NCBI GenBank assembly: GCA_041664945.1
Contig: JBAYJY010000041.1
Location: 1-30,790 of the forward strand
Length of the DNA stretch: 30,790 bases
Source: JBAYJY01 sp041664945
GTDB taxonomy: Bacteria > UBP15 > UBA6099
Reading direction: 5' to 3'
Shown: piece after piece, positions 1 through 7,724 of the stretch
How the letters are laid out: the number at the start of each line of letters is the position of its first letter
Position numbering within the stretch: position 1 is the first letter of the stretch
Made by a program: the position numbers and the translations under genes
The notes under the pieces: generated by a model
Databases searched by the model: none
Seen by the model: only the letters and a program-made list of their open reading frames with translations
What the model was told of the DNA's origin: nothing

Positions 1-1673
1 CCGCCGCTGAACTCGCTCTTCAAGCCGCCGCTAACGAAAGCGCGACTCCCGAAGCCCGCGGCCGGGCGCTCATATTCGCCGCGAATCTATACACGAAAGC
101 CTCTCAGTTCGAGGCGCGAACAAAGCTTCTCGTCTCCATTGCAGAAAACTATCCTCGCATTAACTCCGACCACTTTCTCGATGAAGAGTTCGACGAAACA
201 AAAGACTCTCCGTCGCCGGAACAGCGCCTCTCGCTCGCTAAATATTTCATTTCGAAAGAACGCGGCTATCCCGCGCGACGCTTCCTTCTTCCCATAAAGG
301 GAAAGCTTGATGCCGACGGCCTGATGCTGCTCGCGCGCGCGAATTATTTAAGCGCAAACAATGACGACGCAGCGAAGCTTCTTGCCCAACTCGCGGCCAA
401 AAACAATCCGGAGAACGTACGGCGCGACGCATGCATCCTGCGCGCGCGGCTGTTTCTGAAACAAGGCGCTCAAAGCAAAGCGATAGTTCACGCAGGCAGT
501 TGCATCGCCAATTATCCTGATTCCGAGGGTGACGCGCTCGAAATTATCGCGAAGGCTTATTCGATAAAGGACGATGAAGGACTGCGGCTCAAAACAATCA
601 TGCGCCTCACTGAACGCGCTCCTTCTCATCCGGGCAACGACGTCAATTTTCTGCTCGTGGGCCGTTTCTATCTGGTCGGCGGCAGCAAAGACCGCGCGGC
701 GGAAGCCTTTAAGGCGATCGAAACCTATTTCCCGGACAGCGCGAGCGGCGCCGAGGCGGGCTTCTGGCGCGCGCGACTCGCCCTCGAAACCGGAGACTCA
801 GAAACAGCGGCCGAACTTTTCAGCCGGATTCAGCGGCGATTCCCGTACTCCTATTTCAATTTCCGCTGCGGACAATACCTCGCCCAGATGGGCATGCCCG
901 ACAACTCGCGGCCGGCGGCGCCGCCGCTTAACGCGCTGCTGCCCATTAGCAACACTCACCTTATCGCCGGCAACGCGCTCCGCCACCTGAATCTTTTCGA
1001 TCTCGCCGACGTTGAGTACAAGGCCGCCGCATCCGTCTCGCAGGACGACGCCGCCATCGGCATCGCCCAAAACCAGCGCGACTCCGGCGACCTCATGAAC
1101 TCGGTTAAAACTCTCGAGCAGCGCATCCTCGCACAGCCGGCGTTCTACGCGCGCGTCATGTCCGATCCATCTCTGACCGCCCTACTCTTCCCGCGACTTT
1201 ACGAGGATATTCTCGAGGCAGAAGGCGCTAAATATCAACTCGACCCGATATGGCTGCTTTCGCTTATCAGGCAGGAAAGCCGGTTTAATCCTCTGGCGCG
1301 CTCAACTTCGAACGCCATGGGCCTCATGCAGATTATTCCTTCAACCGGAAACTGGATCGCCGAAAAAATCGGCGTCTCCCGTTTTCAGTTGTCTTCGCTT
1401 TTCGAACCTGAAACGAACATTAAATTCGGAGTCTGGTACTTTGACTACCTGCTGAAACGCTTCAGCGGCGATTACACGCTCGCCGTCGCCGCTTACAACG
1501 GCGGCCCAGGCAACGTCTCACGCTGGCTGGAGAAATACGGCAACAATGACATCGATCTATTCATCGAGCGCATCCCTCGCGATGAAACGCGCGACTACAC
1601 AAAAAAAGTGCAGCACAATTACTTCGTCTATTCGCAATTGCTGCATCCTGCCTCAAACACAAACAATCAGTGA
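1..1673 (+). CDS. slt: Slt-type soluble lytic transglycosylase, 5'-truncated by window edge
   Basis: Cleaves the MurNAc-GlcNAc bond of peptidoglycan with formation of 1,6-anhydro-MurNAc, in the periplasm. The frame (codons starting at base 3) is open from the window start, so the gene begins upstream; an internal ATG at 324 is not the true start. About 556 residues are visible. The N-terminal two thirds is a helical, TPR-like repeat region of the sort that forms the Slt70 ring. The C-terminal SLT domain has the catalytic Glu (codon 1275-1277, in RQES), followed by the family motifs GLMQI, AYNGGPGNVSRW and IPRDETRDY. This order matches Slt70-type enzymes (family 1 lytic transglycosylases). The gene is convergent with the GT39 gene. 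Family assignment is confident; the exact subfamily and signal peptide cannot be seen because the 5' end is missing. Confidence 0.93.
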   Translation, partial: AAELALQAAANESATPEARGRALIFAANLYTKASQFEARTKLLVSIAENYPRINSDHFLDEEFDETKDSPSPEQRLSLAKYFISKERGYPARRFLLPIKGKLDADGLMLLARANYLSANNDDAAKLLAQLAAKNNPENVRRDACILRARLFLKQGAQSKAIVHAGSCIANYPDSEGDALEIIAKAYSIKDDEGLRLKTIMRLTERAPSHPGNDVNFLLVGRFYLVGGSKDRAAEAFKAIETYFPDSASGAEAGFWRARLALETGDSETAAELFSRIQRRFPYSYFNFRCGQYLAQMGMPDNSRPAAPPLNALLPISNTHLIAGNALRHLNLFDLADVEYKAAASVSQDDAAIGIAQNQRDSGDLMNSVKTLEQRILAQPAFYARVMSDPSLTALLFPRLYEDILEAEGAKYQLDPIWLLSLIRQESRFNPLARSTSNAMGLMQIIPSTGNWIAEKIGVSRFQLSSLFEPETNIKFGVWYFDYLLKRFSGDYTLAVAAYNGGPGNVSRWLEKYGNNDIDLFIERIPRDETRDYTKKVQHNYFVYSQLLHPASNTNNQ

Positions 1674-1700
1674 TTTTTAAGTTGGCTTGAAATAGTTAAT

Positions 1701-1721
1701 AGCCGGCGACAAATGCCGGTT
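1701..1721. terminator. Possible bidirectional hairpin between convergent genes
   Basis: In the 47-bp gap between two convergent genes, CCGGC (1703-1707) and GCCGG (1715-1719) form a 5-bp GC stem with a 7-nt loop. Neither side has a proper T-tract, so termination is only suggested by position. Confidence 0.3.
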
Positions 1722-3268
1722 CATTCACACGATTTTTGCCTGAATAGAAATAGCCGGCCGACAGGCGCTGAAAATGATATCGGCGTGAACGGGACCGCGC
1801 TCACAAATTCGTAACGCTCGCGCAGATAGTTGATTGTCAATTCTTTCTGGTCGGGCTTCGTCTTCGTTCCGAAACCCATGAAAGCCCATACACGTCCGCA
1901 GGCGCCGACCTGCCCGCCAAGCTCATTCAGGCGCGCTTCCGTAACCTGTTCCGTGTCGTTGAAATTATATTTTAAGATATCGAAATTCCCCGGAATGCCG
2001 AACAGCTTGAACCGGCCGGGCGCGAAATATTCGAAAAGCGACGCCTGATACGTCGGGTTGATCAAAACAACGTCTCCTTCGCGCCATCCGTCGGCGATTT
2101 GCTTAATTGCCGATTTATTGTCATCGAAAGCAATTCGCGACAACGCATGGTACATGAAAGATGACGTGAAAGAAAGAACCACAAGAGCCGTCAAAAGAGA
2201 AACCCGCAACGCTTTAGAGCGGGCGGCGCACACAGCGGCCCCGGCAAGCGCAAAAAACGGCGCCGCCGCAACGCAAAAATACAGCGGCATAAGCCGCAGC
2301 CCCACAAAAATCATCATGAAATAGGGGGTGAAAAGAATAATTATAAGAACGGCGGAAAGACGGAATCTCCTCGCCCGGGATTCCGGGTCGATCAGGAAGA
2401 AAATAATCGCGAGAAGCATCGCGGCGCCCACTGCGGCGATGAGCGTGCGCGGTCCCAATGAAGTAAAAGGGCCGATCAGGTATCCCACCATAACTTTTGG
2501 AACGGCGCCGAAAAGCGAGCGCGCCAAATGAGCCGCTGATTGGGCGAGAGGAATCCACGCCATCTCTCTCGCAGCCTGTTGCCGGATAGCAAGCGCCCAC
2601 GGGATGATCGCCGCCGCCGCAACCATCTGCGACGCGATCCAGAACCCATACCGTTTCATGGGAATGCGGCGTGAAACAGCGGCGTCCCACAACGCGACAG
2701 CATTAACCGCAATAACAGGGAATATGAAAAAATAGTGCGTGTACAGGCCGGCGATCTCCACAATCGCCGCGATCGCGAGAGCTCCGGCAGGGAAAACCGT
2801 GTTCTCTTCGGCGGCCCTGAAATACAATAGGACATACAGCCCGCTGAGCATGGTCAGCAGCGCCGGGTAGCGGTAAATCAGAGAGAGGTCCGTCATCCCC
2901 GCCGCCGCCGCGAACAGCGCCGCCGCCGCAAGCCCCGCCCCCGTTCCCTTCAATCGCCGCGCGAGCGCGAACACGACCGGAATCGTCAGCAGATTCAAAA
3001 CGAGCGGGAGAATCCGCAGATAAACCTCTGACTTCCCGAACATCTGCCAGAAATGAAACAGCAGCATCGGCAGCGGCGGATTCGACTCCGACATCGCGCC
3101 CCTCAATATGCCTTTTATTTCCTGCGAGGCAAGAACATATGAAAACGATTCGTCTATGAAAAAAACATTCCTCGAGAGTCCGGCAGCGCGCAAAGCCGCC
3201 GCCGCGACAATTATCGCGCCGAGTATCAGCTTATAGCGTTTCTCTAATGAACCGCTGTTTTTATTCAT
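1721..3268 (-). CDS. GT39-like polytopic membrane glycosyltransferase (ArnT/PMT-related GT-C)
   Basis: Probably transfers a sugar from a polyprenyl-phosphate carrier to an extracytoplasmic acceptor (lipid, glycan or protein). About 515 residues with roughly ten or more hydrophobic segments. The first loop has FIDESFSY, holding the acidic pair typical of GT-C enzymes, then SNPPLPMLLFHFW, which matches the conserved 'HPPLY..L.HFW' region of the PMT_2/GT39 family. The ATG at 3268 is chosen over the in-frame TTG just before it because GAGG lies about 8 nt upstream. It follows the SpoIID gene by 60 bp on the same strand and may be the last gene of that operon. Acceptor and donor cannot be told from sequence. 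Confidence 0.8.
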   Translation of the reverse strand: MNKNSGSLEKRYKLILGAIIVAAAALRAAGLSRNVFFIDESFSYVLASQEIKGILRGAMSESNPPLPMLLFHFWQMFGKSEVYLRILPLVLNLLTIPVVFALARRLKGTGAGLAAAALFAAAAGMTDLSLIYRYPALLTMLSGLYVLLYFRAAEENTVFPAGALAIAAIVEIAGLYTHYFFIFPVIAVNAVALWDAAVSRRIPMKRYGFWIASQMVAAAAIIPWALAIRQQAAREMAWIPLAQSAAHLARSLFGAVPKVMVGYLIGPFTSLGPRTLIAAVGAAMLLAIIFFLIDPESRARRFRLSAVLIIILFTPYFMMIFVGLRLMPLYFCVAAAPFFALAGAAVCAARSKALRVSLLTALVVLSFTSSFMYHALSRIAFDDNKSAIKQIADGWREGDVVLINPTYQASLFEYFAPGRFKLFGIPGNFDILKYNFNDTEQVTEARLNELGGQVGACGRVWAFMGFGTKTKPDQKELTINYLRERYEFVSAVPFTPISFSAPVGRLFLFRQKSCE

Positions 3269-3328
3269 CAAATGTCCTCAATTTATATAAATGCCAAACA
3301 TCACATCTATCTTCGACTCATTAATTTA

Positions 3329-4909
3329 TTACTTCCACAGCGTTTCGACAGCAGAGCCGGGATAATAGCGATCGAGAATTCTAAGATAAGATGCGCCGCC
3401 TTTCCCGAGCTTCATTGCCCCGATCTGGCACAGGCCGACGCCGTGGCCCCAGCCGGCTCCGCGAAACACATACTCGCGCCCTCCGTTGGCGCCGCGCTTT
3501 TCGAGAATAAATAATGTGCTTTTAATGTTCCCGAGAACCCAGCGGATCGCGTCGCGTTCAAACACAAATTCGCCGGCATCCGTCGTGACGGTGATCCTCT
3601 TGGCTCGTCCGGAAGGGAAATATTCATCGACTGAAATATCCCGCAGAGCGTTAATCTTAAGATCCGGGTTGTTGGTGAATTCAGGCACAGTTGATTTAAT
3701 GACATTCAGCATTTCGTCGGCGGTATATTTTTTCTCCCATCGGAAATACTTCGACGCTTCGCAGTCGCCTGTTTTATTTTCGAGAAACTGAGCGACCTTT
3801 TTTGCCGATGAAAGATCGCTGTCGGCAAATCCTGAGCCGTCGTCCACGGAAACAAGATACTCCGGATTCTCGCCGTTCCAGTTGTCGTTGTAATCGGCGG
3901 TGCGGCCGCCGCAGGTGGAGTGGAACAACGCGTTCGCGAGCTGCCCTTTATAGATCAAGGCCTGTCCGCGCGTTCGCCGGACGGCCTCCGACGTTGACGC
4001 GACCTCATCGTTCACGCCGCCGTAAACCTGGCAGTCGGTCGTCGAGCAAAGATTGAAGCCGTCGATCATGTGGCGCCGCATATTGTTTAGGAGATAAGTG
4101 CGCGCGATTACGGCCTGCGCCTTGAGCGATTCCGGGGCCGCTGAAGACGGCATCTCTCGCGGCAGAACGCTCATGATATAGTCGTCCGCGCGAACAATAT
4201 TTACAACGTTGAACGTGCCGTATGCGTCCGGCAGAATTTCAACTTTCCCGCGGTATTCGCGCGAGTTTAGAAAAAAGCGTCCGTTGGACGAACGGAACAC
4301 GACCGGCCCGCCGCCGAGATGTATCAGAGAGCCGTCCTGCGCGTATATTGTCAGCGCCGTTATGTCGGCCGCCTCAGACTCTATTCGGCTGTCTTTGAAC
4401 CCTTTATCGCGAACATAATTCTGCGCGTGTTGCGCTTCGTCAGGGCTATTGAACGGCCCGAACCATAATGTCCACTGCTTCGGCTGCGCTATCTGCGCTT
4501 TGAAAGGCAGCGAGCCGAGTTTCTGAAGCGTGTACTCGGCCTGTTCGTAACTTCGGAACGCGCCGAGAGTCACACGAAGTTTCTGCGGTATTTGCGCCAT
4601 TCGAATCGTGTACAATTCGATCTGTATCCTGCCAGCTTTCCCTGAATGAATCTCATTGCCGCCGTTCTGCCCGCCGCCTTTGAAAGCGCGGTAGGAGCCG
4701 GTGAACCGCAACTTGGCGTGAGTCGCTTTTTGGAGAATGCCGATGCGGACTTCAGGTTCCGTGGCGAACTGGTCCGGGGTCGCGGCGAGCGCCCGCTGCG
4801 GCTGGATAAAAGTTGAAAGCAAACAGAGTAGAATCGTGAAAAAGCAGGACTGAACGCCGGCCGGAAATAATGCCTTGCGAACGCTCCCGTCGCCGGAGAT
4901 GCGCGTCAA
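3329..4909 (-). CDS. Secreted SPOR-SpoIID/LytB peptidoglycan-active protein
   Basis: 526 residues. A Sec signal peptide ends near ALA (about residue 42). A SPOR-like domain lies at about 110-178 (VTLGAFRSYEQAEYTLQKL and a matching second half) and a SpoIID/LytB domain at about 220-520. SpoIID hallmarks are present: PREMP (Glu252), CQVYGG (Cys293), H-STCGG (His330) and GAGWGHGVGLCQIGA near the C-terminus. SpoIID of sporulating Firmicutes is a lytic transglycosylase acting on glycan strands stripped of peptides, and SPOR domains bind such denuded glycans. The fusion therefore joins a targeting and a cutting module for the same substrate. The start is a TTG overlapping the hydrolase stop (TTGA), which suggests translational coupling. 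It is probably not sporulation-related here: no other spo gene of that pathway is present. Confidence 0.9.
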   Translation of the reverse strand: MTRISGDGSVRKALFPAGVQSCFFTILLCLLSTFIQPQRALAATPDQFATEPEVRIGILQKATHAKLRFTGSYRAFKGGGQNGGNEIHSGKAGRIQIELYTIRMAQIPQKLRVTLGAFRSYEQAEYTLQKLGSLPFKAQIAQPKQWTLWFGPFNSPDEAQHAQNYVRDKGFKDSRIESEAADITALTIYAQDGSLIHLGGGPVVFRSSNGRFFLNSREYRGKVEILPDAYGTFNVVNIVRADDYIMSVLPREMPSSAAPESLKAQAVIARTYLLNNMRRHMIDGFNLCSTTDCQVYGGVNDEVASTSEAVRRTRGQALIYKGQLANALFHSTCGGRTADYNDNWNGENPEYLVSVDDGSGFADSDLSSAKKVAQFLENKTGDCEASKYFRWEKKYTADEMLNVIKSTVPEFTNNPDLKINALRDISVDEYFPSGRAKRITVTTDAGEFVFERDAIRWVLGNIKSTLFILEKRGANGGREYVFRGAGWGHGVGLCQIGAMKLGKGGASYLRILDRYYPGSAVETLWK

Positions 4910-5883
4910 AGTTGTTTACCCCACCATTCTAAAGCTTTCGAGATCATTTCATTGAGCGGCGGGATGTGCCCCGTCGGGTCGCCGGGGATGCCGTCCAGCC
5001 AGACTATCTCCTTCGGCTCGCGCGCTTTTTCCTGCAAAAGCCTGTTCGCCTCCGTCGGCACTATCCTGTCGTGTTTATTGTTCATCAGCAACACCGGGCG
5101 CGGCGAAATGCGCCAGATGAAATTCAGCGGTTCGACAAAGCTCAGTTCGGCGGCGAGTTTGTCTATGGACGGCAGGTTGCCGGCCTCAAGCTCGCGGCGC
5201 ATGATTTTCGCCGGTCCGATCTGACTCAGTCCGACAAGCGTCTTCCAGTCGCCGCCGCCTACGACCAGCACGGGCGCCTTAACGCGCGTTTCGACCCCGG
5301 CGAATATGCTTCCGAGTATCGCTCCCATGCTGACTCCGATGTAGCTGATCCGGTTCGGGTCGACTCCCTTTCGCTTCTTCAGCAGGTCCACAGCGCGCCG
5401 GAGATCTATCACCGTCTGCGTCATCGCCTTCGCGTCCTCCGGAATGTCAGTTGAGAAAATGTCCTTGCCGGGCGCCCTTCGTTCACCGTGATACTGCGCG
5501 TCAATCGCCAGCACGGCATAGCCCGCCCTCGTTATCTGAAGAACGCCCATGCCTTTCGAGTCTTCCTTTGCCCCGCTGTAACCGTGCTGCATTATGATGC
5601 ACGGATAAGGCGCGCGCGCCTCCTTCGGTTCGTAAAACAGCGCCGGAACCTTCTCGCCGTTCGCGCTTTCATACACTATTTTGTAGAGTTTATATGACGG
5701 ACCGTCGGTGAGAGCGGCCCAGCGTTCATTCAGCGGCGCCTTGGCGTCGTAGTTGAAAACCGCGAGCATCCTGGCGTCCGCCGCCGCCTTGTCGGGCGCC
5801 GCTGCGAAAACGGATGAAGAAATCACGGCCGCTAAAATAAAAATGAATATCAGCGTTGCCCTGTTGAATTTGCCGGTTGCCAT
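4906..5883 (-). CDS. Secreted alpha/beta hydrolase (dienelactone hydrolase/acetyl-xylan-esterase-like)
   Basis: 325 residues with an N-terminal hydrophobic signal (about 9-28, ending SVFAAAP). The alpha/beta hydrolase fold has nucleophile Ser185 in GVSMG, acid Asp272 in NKHDRIVP and His306 in PTGHIPP; the HGYSG segment likely forms the oxyanion hole. Such enzymes hydrolyse esters or amides; an envelope substrate is plausible from the signal peptide and neighbours. I chose the ATG at 5883 because GAGAGG lies 6-7 nt upstream and the protein then starts directly with its signal peptide. A GTG at 5946 that overlaps the previous stop codon would add 21 unlikely residues. It sits between the degenerate signalling protein and the SpoIID gene. 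Substrate unknown. Confidence 0.82.
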   Translation of the reverse strand: MATGKFNRATLIFIFILAAVISSSVFAAAPDKAAADARMLAVFNYDAKAPLNERWAALTDGPSYKLYKIVYESANGEKVPALFYEPKEARAPYPCIIMQHGYSGAKEDSKGMGVLQITRAGYAVLAIDAQYHGERRAPGKDIFSTDIPEDAKAMTQTVIDLRRAVDLLKKRKGVDPNRISYIGVSMGAILGSIFAGVETRVKAPVLVVGGGDWKTLVGLSQIGPAKIMRRELEAGNLPSIDKLAAELSFVEPLNFIWRISPRPVLLMNNKHDRIVPTEANRLLQEKAREPKEIVWLDGIPGDPTGHIPPLNEMISKALEWWGKQL

Positions 5884-5942
5884 ATCGCCTCTCTTTAACT
5901 CATTATTTTTTGGAATGCCGCCGTTCGCATGAAAACGTCGGA

Positions 5943-6878
5943 TCACGGATTCACTATCAGATATTTATTCTTCGACTTGGGAATCTGCATCAGCACTTCG
6001 TCCGCGATATCCAGCAGATAAGCGCGGTTGTTGTCCCATCCCGAGGGAACCTGAAGCGCCGCGATCACCACATCGCACAAGTGATAGTTGCCGGCTTTTT
6101 TGCCCCCCTCGACAGTTACGTGGCCCTTCATCCATTCGAACGGCGTATAAAATTTTCTGAACACGCGGCCGGATTTTGTGATGATATTTCTGCACAGGGA
6201 ATCGATATTCCGAGCGCGCGAGACAACGCAAAAGCGAGTGCCGTAAAGACGGCCGGCGAAATCCGTCTCCGTGCCCTGCAAGTGAATTTCCGCCTCAAGC
6301 ATTTCCGCGAGACGCGCCATCATCTCATCTCCGGAGTCATAACCGTACTGGTAATTAATCGCTTTCAGGCTCAACAGCTTTATCTCGAGAAAATACCAAC
6401 TGAAAGTGTTGCGCGAGCAGAGCCGTTCCAGAACATTATCGAGAAACGGTCCTGCGACCAGACCCGTGACCGGATCGAGACGGTATTCTTTCTGGCGCGC
6501 GATGAGTTGCGCGGCAAGCGAAGCGATCTCAGGAAAACCGACGGACTCGGACACAACAGCGGCAGCTCCGGCAAGCCGCAGCTTCACGTTCTGCTCGGAA
6601 TCCGGATCCCCCTGCGTAATCACCAGAACCGGCAGCCCGCCCGTCAGCAAGCCCTCGCGCAACCGTTTCAGCAAGCCGCCGAGATCAATAAACCTCAGCG
6701 CATCGCTGACAATTATCAGCCGGTACTGCTGTAGATTCGGCTGTAAAACCGCCGCTTCGGTGTCCGGCGCGAACGTCACCGCGCAACCATGAATCTCGAG
6801 AAGTTCGAACAGCGGCTTAATCGCGGCAGGATCCTGATGCACAACTAAAGTTTTTTCCAACACAATGGATTTTTTCAT
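5943..6878 (-). CDS. Degenerate receiver plus GGDEF-like protein, predicted non-catalytic
   Basis: 311 residues with no signal peptide, so cytoplasmic. Residues 1-125 resemble a response-regulator receiver fold, but the acidic pocket is reduced to one Asp (HQD), the phospho-acceptor position is shifted (IIVSD), and the conserved Lys is not seen in AAAVVSES. Residues 135-290 follow the diguanylate cyclase pattern: DPVTGLVAGPFLDNVLERL like the usual DPLTGLPNR start, then NYQYGYDSGDEMMARLAEML. The signature motif itself is replaced by YGTRF, so GTP cyclisation is not expected. Its first codon overlaps the comEA stop (ATGA). A role as a ligand- or protein-binding adaptor is inference. Fold assignment is by pattern only and needs a profile search. 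Confidence 0.62.
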   Translation of the reverse strand: MKKSIVLEKTLVVHQDPAAIKPLFELLEIHGCAVTFAPDTEAAVLQPNLQQYRLIIVSDALRFIDLGGLLKRLREGLLTGGLPVLVITQGDPDSEQNVKLRLAGAAAVVSESVGFPEIASLAAQLIARQKEYRLDPVTGLVAGPFLDNVLERLCSRNTFSWYFLEIKLLSLKAINYQYGYDSGDEMMARLAEMLEAEIHLQGTETDFAGRLYGTRFCVVSRARNIDSLCRNIITKSGRVFRKFYTPFEWMKGHVTVEGGKKAGNYHLCDVVIAALQVPSGWDNNRAYLLDIADEVLMQIPKSKNKYLIVNP

Positions 6879-7492
6879 TTTGCGCCGATCGTAATAAATA
6901 TTTTTATTCGTTCGAAACGGCCCGCGCCTATCCCTTGCACGAGCATGATTTCCTCAATATTCGCAAATGGTCCGCGCTGCTTCCGGAGAGTGAAAATCCG
7001 TTCGGCATAAGAAGGCCCGATGCCGGGTATCTTCTGCAATTCAGAGACGTCCGCCGTGTTTATGTTCACTGTCTGGCCGGCAGACAGTTTCTCAACGGAA
7101 CCCGCGCTCCGGGTTCCGGTCGCAAACACGGCGCCGCTTCCAGGAACGACTATCTCCTCCCCATCCTTAACGTACGCCGCAAGATTCAGGGATTCCTTTT
7201 GCGCGCCTTCCGTAAAACCGCCCGCCGCCTCAACCGCATCGATCACCCTCGCGCCCTTGCCCAGCGAAATCAGTCCGGGATTCGCAACCGCCCCTTTAAC
7301 GTCAGCCATTATAGCCGCCGCCGGCGAACGCGACTCCTTCAATTCCGCCTTCACCCGCGTCAGCTCCATGCGGGAATAGAACAGCCGCGCCACTCCGCCG
7401 CCCACAAGCAGAATTATCACCGCTGCGATAAGAATTCTCTGAAACGAAGTCAGCGACCTTGTTATCAGCTCTTCAGGCTTTTTCTCGATCAT
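6875..7492 (-). CDS. comEA: ComEA-like membrane-anchored DNA-binding protein (SLBB + helix-hairpin-helix)
   Basis: 205 residues. One membrane segment near 18-38 is followed by an exposed part. An SLBB-like domain lies at about 65-118 (VKGAVANPGLISLGKGARVIDAVEAAGG) and a double HhH domain at about 140-203 (VNINTADVSELQKIPGIGPSYAERI). This is the classic ComEA layout: a membrane-anchored receptor that binds incoming double-stranded DNA during transformation and ratchets it through the envelope. It is the first gene after the promoter at 7597-7625 and overlaps the next gene by 4 nt. No comEC or other competence gene is in the window. A weak ribosome-binding site precedes the ATG at 7492. Short HhH proteins of this type can also serve other functions, so DNA uptake is likely rather than certain. 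Confidence 0.88.
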   Translation of the reverse strand: MIEKKPEELITRSLTSFQRILIAAVIILLVGGGVARLFYSRMELTRVKAELKESRSPAAAIMADVKGAVANPGLISLGKGARVIDAVEAAGGFTEGAQKESLNLAAYVKDGEEIVVPGSGAVFATGTRSAGSVEKLSAGQTVNINTADVSELQKIPGIGPSYAERIFTLRKQRGPFANIEEIMLVQGIGAGRFERIKIFITIGAK

Positions 7493-7596
7493 TTTTGATT
7501 CGGCCTATGGATAGAATCCAATCCGGTTTATTCATCCGGAAACCATGCCTCGAACAACCCTCATATCCATTTTCGCGATGCGCTTATGCCTGTCTC

Positions 7597-7625
7597 ATAA
7601 TATCAAAAACCAGGAGAACAATCAA
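7597..7625 (-). promoter_or_regulatory. Sigma-70-like promoter for the comEA operon
   Basis: On the minus strand TTGATT (7625-7620), a 17-nt spacer and TATTAT (7602-7597). Transcription would start near 7590 and leave a leader of about 98 nt before comEA. It lies just upstream of comEA in transcription order and just beyond the terminator of the preceding gene. Confidence 0.6.
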
Positions 7626-7650
7626 TTGCGGAGACAGTTTGACGGGACAT

Positions 7651-7678
7651 AAAAAATCCCCCGTCTGAGCGGGGGATT
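7651..7678 (-). terminator. Intrinsic terminator of the PlsC-esterase gene
   Basis: Perfect 9-bp inverted repeat AATCCCCCG/CGGGGGATT with a 6-nt loop. Read on the minus strand the hairpin is followed by a T run (complement of the A run at 7651-7656, shared with the stem end). It lies about 47 nt after the stop codon at 7725. Confidence 0.9.
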
Positions 7679-7724
7679 CGGTTAAACATTTTTCTGCCTG
7701 CCTTTGCGGGCAGCGCCGCTGATG

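Noticed and set aside
5877..6734. 285-residue plus-strand frame opposite the receiver-GGDEF-like gene
   Set aside because: The minus-strand gene is coupled to its neighbours and shows family motifs; this frame shows none.
5943..6878. Active diguanylate cyclase
   Set aside because: The GG(D/E)EF signature is replaced by YGTRF.
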